The position numbers were made by a program, and so were the translations under genes. The notes below the pieces were generated by a model. That model saw only the letters and a list, made by a program, of their open reading frames with translations, searched no databases and had not been told where the DNA came from. A DNA stretch of 6,636 bases from an uncultured Butyricicoccus sp. (GTDB taxonomy: Bacteria > Bacillota > Clostridia > Oscillospirales > Butyricicoccaceae). Positions 1 through 5,595 of this stretch are shown here, piece after piece. How positions within the stretch are numbered: the stretch's first letter is position 1; every line of letters begins with the position of its first letter. The stretch is taken from positions 1 through 6,636 of the forward strand of contig USLE01000078.1 of assembly GCA_900555465.1 (NCBI GenBank). The letters are read 5' to 3'.

Positions 1-95
1 ATGCCCTTGTTTTTTTCGATGATCTCAAACGCAATGCGGGTCAGCGCGCGGCGCACACCGTCCGCATCCATGATGGCGGCCTTTTGTTCGGCCAT
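1..95 (-). CDS. pyrR: PyrR, bifunctional pyr operon attenuator / uracil phosphoribosyltransferase (N-terminus only)
   Basis: The gene reads leftward from an ATG at 93-95 and leaves the window after 31 complete codons. The translation begins MAEQKAAIMDADGVRRALTR and continues IAFEIIEKNKG, which matches the well-known PyrR N-terminus (K-A-x-I-[LM]-D-x-x-x-[IV]-R-R-A-L-T-R-I-A-x-E-[IM]-I-E-[KR]-N-K-G). A strong Shine-Dalgarno, GGGAGGTGG, lies just upstream. PyrR binds pyr mRNA when UMP/UTP is high and promotes transcription termination; the full protein (about 180 aa) also has uracil phosphoribosyltransferase activity. The catalytic PRPP loop lies outside the window, so only the start is seen. 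Identity is reinforced by the PyrR-type binding loop and attenuator in its own leader (124-251), meaning the gene is probably autoregulated and heads a pyr operon to the left. Confidence 0.93.
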   Translation of the reverse strand, partial: MAEQKAAIMDADGVRRALTRIAFEIIEKNKG

Positions 96-123
96 CCTGC
101 CACCTCCCATCGGAAAAATTTGC

Positions 124-162
124 AAAAAAAGCAGCTTTCCGCAAAACACAAGCAGAAAGCCG
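124..162 (-). terminator. Attenuator terminator in the pyrR leader
   Basis: On the minus strand CGGCTTTCTGC (162-152) pairs with GCGGAAAGCTG (142-132) to give an 11-bp stem with two G-U pairs and a 9-nt loop, followed directly by a run of seven U (130-124). This is a textbook Rho-independent terminator, but it sits inside the leader, 29 nt before the pyrR start codon, so it can only work as an attenuator. Its 5' arm (TTTCTGCTTG, 158-149) is complementary, with one bulged G, to CAAGGCAGAAA (225-215), which overlaps the 3' side of the PyrR-binding stem. That segment is the expected antiterminator strand: forming one structure excludes the others. Confidence 0.9.
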
Positions 163-219
163 TACCTGAAACTACACCTGTCCCCCATTCCGCGGCTGAC
201 GGCGTATGCACTGTTTTCT

Positions 220-251
220 GCCTTGGCGGCTCACGGGCCGCAGTTAAAGGC
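220..251 (-). promoter_or_regulatory. PyrR-binding RNA element (anti-antiterminator)
   Basis: Transcribed leftward, the segment folds as outer stem GCCUU/AAGGC (251-247 with 224-220), a 5' internal bulge UAACU (246-242) facing a single C (225), an upper stem GCGGC/GCCGC (241-237 with 230-226) and a hexaloop CCGUGA (236-231). The CUUUAA-type bulge and the CNGNGA hexaloop are the established signature of PyrR-binding loops in Firmicutes. It starts about 8 nt downstream of the predicted transcription start and precedes pyrR itself. With PyrR-UMP bound, this loop would be stabilised, the antiterminator blocked and the terminator at 124-162 formed. Confidence 0.9.
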
Positions 252-265
252 GGATTGTTGCATAT

Positions 266-294
266 ATTATATCGTATGCGGCAGGTTTTGTAAA
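266..294 (-). promoter_or_regulatory. pyrR promoter (sigma-A type)
   Basis: Minus-strand -35 TTTACA (294-289) and -10 TATAAT (271-266) are separated by exactly 17 bp. The -10 is a perfect consensus and the -35 matches 5 of 6. Upstream (about 304-335) the minus strand is A/T-rich with A-tracts, resembling an UP element. Predicted transcription start is near 259, giving a leader of about 164 nt that contains the PyrR-binding loop and attenuator. Confidence 0.9.
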
Positions 295-299
295 CAGTC

Positions 300-559
300 G
301 ATTGGGCAAAATAAATTTGTTTTTTCTTGTAATTTTTGTTGCCGCCGCACAGATGCAAATCTCCGCCCGGATCGGGGTACACTAACAGCGCGGCGGAAAC
401 AGGCAGGACGGTTTTGCGGCGGTTTTGCGCCATCCCGCGGCGGCGGGCGGATGCCTGCCCGAAAAGCGCGGCAAGCGACGGCGCAAAAAAGCGGCAAAGC
501 GCGGCGCAGGGCCTGTTCCGGCCGCAGTACGATTATTTTGGAAAGGCGGCGGACAAATT
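300..559. other. Intergenic region between pyrR promoter and the small membrane protein gene
   Basis: No gene supported. The left part (300-345) is AT-rich and serves as upstream DNA of the pyrR promoter. The remainder is very GC-rich and arginine/alanine-coding in every frame, as random GC-rich DNA is. It contains an 11-bp-period direct repeat, CGGTTTTGCG at 409-418 and 420-429. No convincing plus-strand promoter for the gene at 560 was found; TACACT (378-383) and TACGAT (528-533) are possible -10 boxes without acceptable -35 boxes. Confidence 0.6.
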
Positions 560-742
560 ATGCATGTATCTCCCTTTATTTCGGGCATTGCGACCGGTGC
601 GGTCGCGGGCGCGGTGGTCTCGATGATGGCGGCAGGGGCGATGATGAACCCCTCGGTGCGGCGCAGCGCGCAGCACGCGGCGAACAAGGCCGAGCACGCG
701 ATGCACAAGGCGGCGCACAACGTCGGTCATATGATCGGCTGA
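560..742 (+). CDS. Small glycine-zipper membrane protein, function unknown (60 aa)
   Basis: I do not recognise a named family. The ATG at 560 gives a 60-residue protein: residues 4-29 form one hydrophobic segment (small-residue rich, SGIATGAVAGAVVSMMAAGA) with a G9-xxx-G13-xxx-G17 glycine zipper, and residues 30-60 form a polar, basic, histidine-rich tail (RRSAQHAANKAEHAMHKAAH) likely to be an amphipathic helix. This layout is like YtxH-type small membrane proteins, but that is a resemblance only. The reading frame stays open upstream to 425, yet that extension is arginine/proline-rich low-complexity sequence, so the later ATG, preceded by AAAGGCGG at 10 nt, is preferred. The ribosome binding site is only moderate. 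It is divergent from pyrR and is followed by a strong hairpin at 784-822. Confidence 0.62.
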   Translation: MHVSPFISGIATGAVAGAVVSMMAAGAMMNPSVRRSAQHAANKAEHAMHKAAHNVGHMIG

Positions 743-750
743 CGGACCGC

Positions 751-1041
751 CTCTCGATTGAAACTACAGTTCCAATCGAAATTCCGATACAAAAGGGTGC
801 GTTTTCGCACCCTTTTGATCGGTTTGTATCGCAAAATCGCGCGCAGCGCGTATCAAAATAGGAAATTGCGGCAAGCCGCAATTTCCATAAAAACCGGGAG
901 CACAAGGTGAATTGGCCGAAGGCCAAGAGAAGGTGGCCTGGGCCATGTATCTCGGTTTTTATACAAACCGAGGGCAAGTGTGCCCGCAGGGCGCGCGCAG
1001 CCATCGGCAGATTCGATCGGAAGCGTGGTTCCGATCGAGAG
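751..1041. repeat. Structured intergenic repeat: two inverted about 80-bp copies flanking a hairpin cluster
   Basis: The left copy (751-829, plus) and the right copy (1041-961, minus) begin with the same 30-nt block, 24 of 30 identical, and end with the same TCGGTTTGTAT (819-829 and, on the minus strand, 971-961). The 30-nt block is itself a hairpin: TCGATTG/CAATCGA on the left, TCGATCG/CGATCGA on the right, with one T-A to C-G compensatory change. Between the copies lie GGAAATTGCGGC-AA-GCCGCAATTTCC (861-886), TTGGCC-GAA-GGCCAA (912-926) and CTCGGTTT/AAACCGAG (951-972); GGGCA/TGCCC (972-985) is inside the right copy. No protein-coding signal. It could be a non-autonomous mobile element, a dispersed intergenic repeat, or a structured RNA. 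Confidence 0.72.
784..822. terminator. Strong hairpin, probable bidirectional terminator after the 60-aa gene
   Basis: AAAAGGGTGCG (791-801) and CGCACCCTTTT (806-816) form a perfect 11-bp stem with a TTTT loop; CCGAT (784-788) and ATCGG (818-822) extend it across a small internal loop. A-tract before and T-tract after the GC core fit a terminator working in either direction. It lies 49 nt past the stop codon at 740-742. It is also part of the left copy of the repeat at 751-1041, so it may have come with that element. Confidence 0.6.
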
Positions 1042-1073
1042 TCTGTTCGAAAAACAAAGTTTTCCGAACAGAC
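1041..1073. other. Long stem-loop beside the gap terminator
   Basis: GTCTGTTCG (1041-1049) pairs with CGAACAGAC (1065-1073); after one A-C mismatch AAAAC/GTTTT continues the stem (1051-1055 with 1059-1063) around an AAA loop. It abuts the right end of the repeat block and the gap terminator, with only one base between it and the terminator. Without a flanking U-run in either direction it is not a good terminator; it may be an end of the repeat element. Confidence 0.6.
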
Positions 1074-1074
1074 G

Positions 1075-1106
1075 AAAAAATGCGTCCCCTTCGGGGGACG
1101 CATTTT
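1075..1106 (-). terminator. gap: Rho-independent terminator of gap
   Basis: On the minus strand ATGCGTCCCC (1103-1094) pairs with GGGGACGCAT (1089-1080) around a CGAA tetraloop, followed by T residues 1080-1075. The stem begins 24 nt past the gap stop codon. Flanking A/T tracts would also allow function on the plus strand. Confidence 0.9.
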
Positions 1107-1127
1107 ATATTCTTTTGAGGGTTAAAC

Positions 1128-2171
<1,044 letters not shown>

Positions 2172-2206
2172 TCAAAATGTTTAATCAAGTCTCTGTCGAT
2201 GGTTTT

Positions 2207-2236
2207 ATTATACACTAACTGGGCTGTCTGCCGCAA
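2207..2236 (-). promoter_or_regulatory. gap promoter
   Basis: Minus-strand -10 TATAAT (2212-2207) is a perfect consensus; the -35 candidate is TTGCGG (2236-2231) with 18-bp spacing. Transcription would start near 2200, giving a leader of about 44 nt ending in GAGGAGG. No obvious operator dyad overlaps it. Confidence 0.8.
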
Positions 2237-2292
2237 GGTGTAATATTTGTGAATTTTTTGTCATTAGCAGCGGCCTTTTTGTACAATTTTCT

Positions 2293-2322
2293 TTGCAATA
2301 CAGTCCCGTCTGGTGGTATAAT
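2293..2322 (+). promoter_or_regulatory. Promoter of the histidine-kinase-like gene
   Basis: TTGCAA (2293-2298) and a consensus TATAAT (2317-2322) with an 18-bp spacer. The predicted start is near 2329, giving an about 80-nt leader. Divergent from, and not overlapping, the gap promoter. Confidence 0.78.
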
Positions 2323-2409
2323 AAACACATCCCACAAAATATAGTATTTCAGCCTCGGGCCGGCCTTATACCTGCAAAGAGAAAATGCCGGATGGTTTGG
2401 AGGATAGAG

Positions 2410-3492
2410 ATGGCAGAAAATTTCTTCACCGATCTGGAAGATTCGGCGCTGCGCGCGCTGCTCTCACGCACCGCGCTGCGCGACGCTGCGCTCATCACCG
2501 TGGGGCCGTCGCTGCACATGGAAAACTGCAACGAAGCCGCGCGGCAGCTGACCGGCCTGCATCCGATGGAGCGGGCCGACCAGGTGCTGAGCGACGCTGC
2601 GGCCGATGCGCTGCAGACCTGTCTGTCCGTGCGCACACCGCAAACCGTATATGAAGAGCTGGACGGCACCGTCTACCGGCTGGAGATCCTGCCGCACCGG
2701 GACGGCGCGCTGCTGGCATTCCTCCGCGAGGACCGCGCCTCTTACGACGGCAGCCTGCGCGTCATCCACGCGAAAAGCGTGCAGTACCTGGGTTCGCTGC
2801 TCGCGGATGCCGAGCAGGTGGAGGATCCGGAGCTCGCCGCGCACCTGCGGCGGGAATGCCTGCGGCTGCACCGCCTGCTGACCCATTCGGATTTCCTGCA
2901 CGATCCGCCGCTCACCGAGCAGCTTCGGCTGCACTATGACGACCTTTCGGCGCTCTGCCGCGATGCGGCGCAGAGCGCTGCCGAAAGCGCGCGCTCGGCG
3001 GGCGTCCGGCAGATCGACGTACAGGCGCCGGACAGCTGTCTTGCGCTGGCCGAGCCCAGGCTGGTGCGCACCGCTCTGTACAACCTGCTTTCGAACGCGC
3101 TGCGCGTCACGCCGGCGGACGGCGATATCCGTATCATCCTGACCGACGACGGCGCGTTTTATACCATCACGGTCGCGGACCGCGGCCCCGGGCTGGATGC
3201 AGAGCTGTTCCACACCCTGCTGACCGGCTGGCAGCGCGCCTCCTCGCTCGAGGACTACCTTTCGATCAACCGGCAGGGCGCCTCGCTCGGCCTCGGCCTG
3301 CCGCTTGCGCAGCGCATCGCGCAGGTGCACGGCGGCAGCCTGCTGCTCTCCCCGCGCGAGGGCGGCGGCAGCGAACTGCACCTGAGCCTTGCCCACCTGC
3401 CCGCCTCGCTCGCAGACCACAACCTGCGCGCGCCGATGATCCTGGAGGACAGCTATTCGCTCGAGGAGATCGAGTTTTCGATCTTTGACTGA
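2410..3492 (+). CDS. Soluble PAS-like / histidine kinase-type ATPase protein with degenerate H-box
   Basis: A 360-aa protein with no membrane segment or signal peptide, so a cytosolic sensor kinase or ATP-binding regulator. Residues about 25-108 look like a PAS domain (ALITVGPSLHMENCNEAARQ and a following strand pair ending LLAFLRED). Residues about 112-175 are helical and in the position of the dimerisation domain; H120 in RVIHAKSVQ is the only candidate phosphoacceptor there, but the usual H-[ED]-x-[RK]-T-P pattern is absent. The C-terminal HATPase_c domain is clear: N-box LYNLLSNALRVTP (223-235; N225, N229), G1 DRGPGLD (257-263), G2 GLGLPLAQRIAQVHGGS (294-310). The last 20 residues are acidic. 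The start at 2410 is fixed by GGAGG six nt upstream; an in-frame extension to 2293 lies over the promoter. No response regulator gene is adjacent, so it is an orphan. ATP-binding fold sure; kinase activity uncertain. Confidence 0.85.
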   Translation: MAENFFTDLEDSALRALLSRTALRDAALITVGPSLHMENCNEAARQLTGLHPMERADQVLSDAAADALQTCLSVRTPQTVYEELDGTVYRLEILPHRDGALLAFLREDRASYDGSLRVIHAKSVQYLGSLLADAEQVEDPELAAHLRRECLRLHRLLTHSDFLHDPPLTEQLRLHYDDLSALCRDAAQSAAESARSAGVRQIDVQAPDSCLALAEPRLVRTALYNLLSNALRVTPADGDIRIILTDDGAFYTITVADRGPGLDAELFHTLLTGWQRASSLEDYLSINRQGASLGLGLPLAQRIAQVHGGSLLLSPREGGGSELHLSLAHLPASLADHNLRAPMILEDSYSLEEIEFSIFD

Positions 3493-3502
3493 GGTTTGCG
3501 CG

Positions 3503-3519
3503 CCGGGCGGCACGCCCGG
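3503..3519. other. GC-rich hairpin after the kinase gene
   Basis: CCGGGCG (3503-3509) and CGCCCGG (3513-3519) form a 7-bp stem with a GCA loop, 11 nt past the stop codon. There is no U-run behind it, so by itself it is a poor terminator; it may protect the 3' end or pause RNA polymerase. Confidence 0.45.
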
Positions 3520-3532
3520 GCGTCACAACGCT

Positions 3533-3700
3533 TTAAGGCAATACCGCATAATTGAGCAAGAGCGATCTGCGAGAATATTTTGCATCCGGATGCGGCGCGT
3601 TTTCGCAGCAATACTTGATGTATTGCAAGGAAACGCAACAAAATCCGGGGGCAAAATTTCCGCAAAGCGCCGCAGACGCAATTGTGCGGTGTTGCCTTAA
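3533..3700. mobile_element. MITE-like palindromic element (168 bp)
   Basis: The ends are 22-bp inverted repeats, 20 of 22 identical: left TTAAGGCAATACCGCATAAT then TG (3533-3554), right (3679-3700) its complement with two differences that remain G-U pairable. The whole element is symmetric about 3616/3617: further arms include ATTTTGC/GCAAAAT, CCGGAT/ATCCGG, GCGTTTTC/GGAAACGC (3597-3604 with 3629-3636) and a central GCAATAC-TTGAT-GTATTGC (3608-3626). The outermost TTAA on both sides could be a duplicated target or part of the ends. It encodes no transposase. Size, symmetry and lack of coding fit a miniature inverted-repeat element mobilised in trans, inserted between the kinase stop codon and the terminator at 3703. 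Confidence 0.8.
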
Positions 3701-3702
3701 CC

Positions 3703-3730
3703 AAAATGGCCGTTCCTGCGGCCATTTTCT
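3703..3730 (+). terminator. Terminator between kinase gene and asparaginase gene
   Basis: AAAATGGCCG (3703-3712) pairs perfectly with CGGCCATTTT (3719-3728) around TTCCTG, with T/C residues after it. The A-tract on the left allows function on either strand. It is probably the original terminator of the kinase gene, now separated from it by the palindromic element. Confidence 0.78.
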
Positions 3731-3773
3731 ATTGAGTAAACGCACATCCGGGCGCGGACAAGGAGCTGATGGA

Positions 3774-4682
3774 ATGAAACAGGTGCTGCTCATTGCAACC
3801 GGCGGGACGATCGCCTGCCGCGAGACGGAAAACGGGCTTTCGCCCACATTGACCGGCGCGGAGCTGCTCTCGCTCCTGCCCGGGCTGGGGGATTTATGCA
3901 CGGTCACGGTCTGCGACCTGATGCATCTGGACTCGACCGACATGACCGCCGCCGACCGCGCGGCGATCGCCCGCACGGTATGGGAAAACCGCAGCCGGTA
4001 TGACGGCTTTGTCATCGCACACGGCACGGATACCCTCGCCTACACCGCGGCGCTGCTGCACCACATGCTGCCGGGCACGGACAGGCCGGTCGTGCTGACC
4101 GGGTCGATGCTGCCGATGGGCGCACCCGGCTCGGACGCGCCGCGCAACCTGCTGGATGCGTTCCGCGCCGCGGCGGCGGGCCGCGCGGGCGTGTTCGCCG
4201 TGGCGCACGGCAAGATCATACCGGGCAATCACGTGTTCAAGCGGCACTCGTCCGAGGCGGACGCCTTCCTCTCCGTGGGCGCCCCGCCCGCGGGCACCAT
4301 CGACGAAACCGGGCGGATTCGCTGGGAGGCGCCGCCGCAGGCGGCAGGGGAGCCGTCTTTTGTGGACACGATCGACCCGCATGTGCTGGTGATCAAGCTG
4401 ACGCCCGACCTCGAGCCCAGCTTTTTCTCCGCCTTGCACGGCTATCCCAGGGTCATCCTGGAGGCGTTCGGCGCGGGCGGCGTCCCGGCCCGGCTGGAGG
4501 ACGCGGTGCGCGCCCTGATCGGGAGCGGCACGCGGGTCTACCTCACGACTCAGTGCACCGAGGGCGGGGTGGACCTGCACAAATACGAGGTCGGCCGCCG
4601 CGCCGAGGCGATGGGCGCGGTGTCGCTCGGCAGCCGCACGACCGAGGACGCGCTGGCCGCCATCATGTGCGGCGAGATCTGA
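3774..4682 (+). CDS. ansA: L-asparaginase, type I (cytosolic)
   Basis: A 302-aa enzyme that hydrolyses L-asparagine to aspartate and ammonia. The N-terminus VLLIATGGTIACRETENGLS carries the family signature TGGTIA with nucleophile T12; the second signature, VIAHGTDTLAYTA (80-92), gives T85 and D86; K157 in HVFKRHSS completes the catalytic set. S54 in DST and the GSMLP motif (110-114) match substrate-pocket positions. No signal peptide, and the length is slightly short of the usual 320-340 aa, consistent with a cytosolic AnsA-type enzyme. Start chosen at ATG 3774, preceded by AAGGAG at 8 nt; the open frame extends back to 3552 but that part lies in the palindromic element. Only 43 bp separate the upstream terminator from the start codon and no clear promoter lies there. 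A strong terminator follows within 10 nt. Confidence 0.93.
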   Translation: MKQVLLIATGGTIACRETENGLSPTLTGAELLSLLPGLGDLCTVTVCDLMHLDSTDMTAADRAAIARTVWENRSRYDGFVIAHGTDTLAYTAALLHHMLPGTDRPVVLTGSMLPMGAPGSDAPRNLLDAFRAAAAGRAGVFAVAHGKIIPGNHVFKRHSSEADAFLSVGAPPAGTIDETGRIRWEAPPQAAGEPSFVDTIDPHVLVIKLTPDLEPSFFSALHGYPRVILEAFGAGGVPARLEDAVRALIGSGTRVYLTTQCTEGGVDLHKYEVGRRAEAMGAVSLGSRTTEDALAAIMCGEI

Positions 4683-4690
4683 TTTGCAGC

Positions 4691-4730
4691 CGCCCGCGCA
4701 GGGGATTTGCCTCTGCGCGGGCGTTTTTTT
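4691..4730 (+). terminator. Rho-independent terminator of the asparaginase gene
   Basis: CGCCCGCGCAGGGG (4691-4704) and CCTCTGCGCGGGCG (4710-4723) form a 14-bp stem with one G-U pair and an ATTTG loop, followed by seven T (4724-4730). It begins 8 nt after the stop codon. Confidence 0.95.
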
Positions 4731-4780
4731 GCCCAAACGGGCGGCTCTACTTTTTGTCGGGTGCGCAGCGTCCCCGATTC

Positions 4781-4789
4781 TGCTATACT
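4781..4789 (+). promoter_or_regulatory. Extended -10 promoter of the XRE gene
   Basis: TGCTATACT contains a TATACT -10 (4784-4789) preceded by the TGn extension (4781-4783). A -35 at proper spacing is not recognisable; TTGTCG (4754-4759) is 24 bp away, too far. Start would be near 4796, about 27 nt before the start codon. Confidence 0.65.
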
Positions 4790-4822
4790 GAAAGCAGAAA
4801 AACGCAAAGGAGGGGATCGGCT

Positions 4823-5293
4823 ATGGATGCAGCAGCTACCGGAAAACGCATTGCCGCGCTGCGGCAGCAAAAGGGCTGGACCCAGAAGCAGCTGGCGGAA
4901 CAGCTGCATGTTACGGACAAGGCGGTCAGCAAATGGGAGCGCGGCCTGAACTTCCCCGACCTCGGGCTGATCGAGCCGCTCGCCGCTGCGCTGGGCACGT
5001 CGGCCGCTGCTCTGCTCGGCCTTGCAGAGCAAACCCCCGACCAGACGGTTGCGGCAGTCTCCGAACTGGCGGCACAGGAGAGGGAACAGGTCAAGCGGCA
5101 GATCCGCCTGCGGGCGTGGCTGACGCTCGGCATCGGTCTGATCCTGTTTGCCGCGCAAATCGCAGCTTCTAAAATTTTTGCTGATAACGGGCTGTACGGC
5201 CTGCCGCAGGTATTGACGATGGGTATGCTGGGGCTCACCGGCGTGCTCATCGGCGGCGCAGTTTATACACTGAAAAACGCGAATCGGTTATAA
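4823..5293 (+). CDS. XRE-family transcriptional regulator with two-segment membrane tail
   Basis: 156 aa. Residues 7-64 are a Cro/C1-type helix-turn-helix: GKRIAALRQQKGWTQKQLAE leads into the recognition helix VTDKAVSKWERGLNFPD (30-46), the wording typical of clostridial XRE proteins. After a charged linker (70-96) come two hydrophobic segments, about 98-116 and 127-149, placing the protein in the membrane with the DNA-binding domain inside. Such membrane-tethered XRE proteins are common in Clostridia and their targets are mostly unknown. AAGGAGG nine nt before ATG 4823 fixes the start. The ferredoxin gene follows after 50 bp with no terminator, so the two may be co-transcribed; whether they are functionally linked is not shown. 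Confidence 0.9.
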   Translation: MDAAATGKRIAALRQQKGWTQKQLAEQLHVTDKAVSKWERGLNFPDLGLIEPLAAALGTSAAALLGLAEQTPDQTVAAVSELAAQEREQVKRQIRLRAWLTLGIGLILFAAQIAASKIFADNGLYGLPQVLTMGMLGLTGVLIGGAVYTLKNANRL

Positions 5294-5311
5294 TTACCGC
5301 GCAGGCTGTGC

Positions 5312-5337
5312 ATACTCCTTTACACAGAAAGGAGTGT
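5312..5337 (+). promoter_or_regulatory. Hairpin that masks the ferredoxin Shine-Dalgarno
   Basis: ACTCCTTT (5314-5321) is perfectly complementary to AAAGGAGT (5328-5335) across a 6-nt ACACAG loop, and an A-U and a U-G pair extend the stem to 5312-5337. The 3' arm is the ribosome binding site AAAGGAG, nine nt before the ferredoxin ATG. In RNA this would sequester the site. As DNA it could instead be a protein-binding dyad. Confidence 0.65.
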
Positions 5338-5343
5338 CTATCT

Positions 5344-5535
5344 ATGCAAGTCAATATCGACCGCGGGGGCTGCATCTCGTGCGGCCTGTGTGAAGCCACC
5401 TGTCCGGCGGTGTTCCGCATTGCAGACGACGGCGTCGCCGAGGTACACCACCAGCCGGCGGACAGTGCAGAGCAGGCCGCCGCGCAGGAGGCGGCGGACG
5501 CCTGCCCGGTCTCAGTCATCCACACCGAGGGATAA
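5344..5535 (+). CDS. Ferredoxin, single [4Fe-4S] cluster
   Basis: A 63-aa soluble electron carrier. C10-x2-C13-x2-C16 in GGCISCGLCEATCP and C54 in DACPVSVI are the expected ligands of one [4Fe-4S] cluster, arranged as in Thermotoga-type monocluster ferredoxins. C20 sits where those proteins have a disulfide-forming cysteine, but the partner cysteine in the middle of the chain is missing: the 21-53 stretch is alanine- and glutamine-rich with no cysteine. The protein is acidic overall, as usual. The start at 5344 follows AAAGGAG with a 9-nt gap; a possible upstream GTG at 5308 lies across the hairpin and is rejected. It is 50 bp behind the XRE gene. No GC-rich terminator follows; an AT palindrome starts 15 nt downstream. 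Redox partner unknown. Confidence 0.93.
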   Translation: MQVNIDRGGCISCGLCEATCPAVFRIADDGVAEVHHQPADSAEQAAAQEAADACPVSVIHTEG

Positions 5536-5550
5536 AATTGTGCTTATTGC

Positions 5551-5570
5551 ATAAATAATATATTATTTAT
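5551..5570. repeat. 20-bp perfect AT palindrome flanked by direct repeats
   Basis: ATAAATAATATATTATTTAT is exactly self-complementary. On the left TTGTGCTTATT (5538-5548) and on the right TTGTGCTATT (5571-5580) form a near-identical direct repeat around it. It lies between the ferredoxin gene and the next promoter and could be an operator or a DNA-bending site. No protein is implied by the sequence alone. Confidence 0.6.
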
Positions 5571-5595
5571 TTGTGCTATTCGTACAAGAATCCCC

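Noticed and set aside
425..559. Longer N-terminus (45 extra residues) for the 60-aa protein
   Set aside because: The extension is an Arg/Lys/Pro/Ala-rich artefact of GC-rich DNA; the hydrophobic protein begins naturally at 560.
1..861. 286-codon open frame on the plus strand
   Set aside because: It crosses the pyrR leader antisense, the small gene in another frame and hairpins; the translation is low-complexity Arg/Cys/Pro and there is no ribosome binding site.
743..1074. CRISPR array or tRNA cluster
   Set aside because: Repeats are inverted and irregular, without equal-length spacers, and no cloverleaf with TTCRA loop or anticodon stem could be drawn.
2464..3513. 349-codon minus-strand frame
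   Set aside because: Antisense shadow of the kinase-like gene; GC-rich third positions leave complementary frames open. No ribosome binding site or family motif.
3552..3773. N-terminal extension of asparaginase by 74 residues
   Set aside because: It lies in the palindromic element and terminator, and the asparaginase family starts just before the TGGTIA motif; ATG 3774 has a proper Shine-Dalgarno.
3894..4736. 280-codon minus-strand frame
   Set aside because: Antisense shadow of the asparaginase gene, starting within its terminator.
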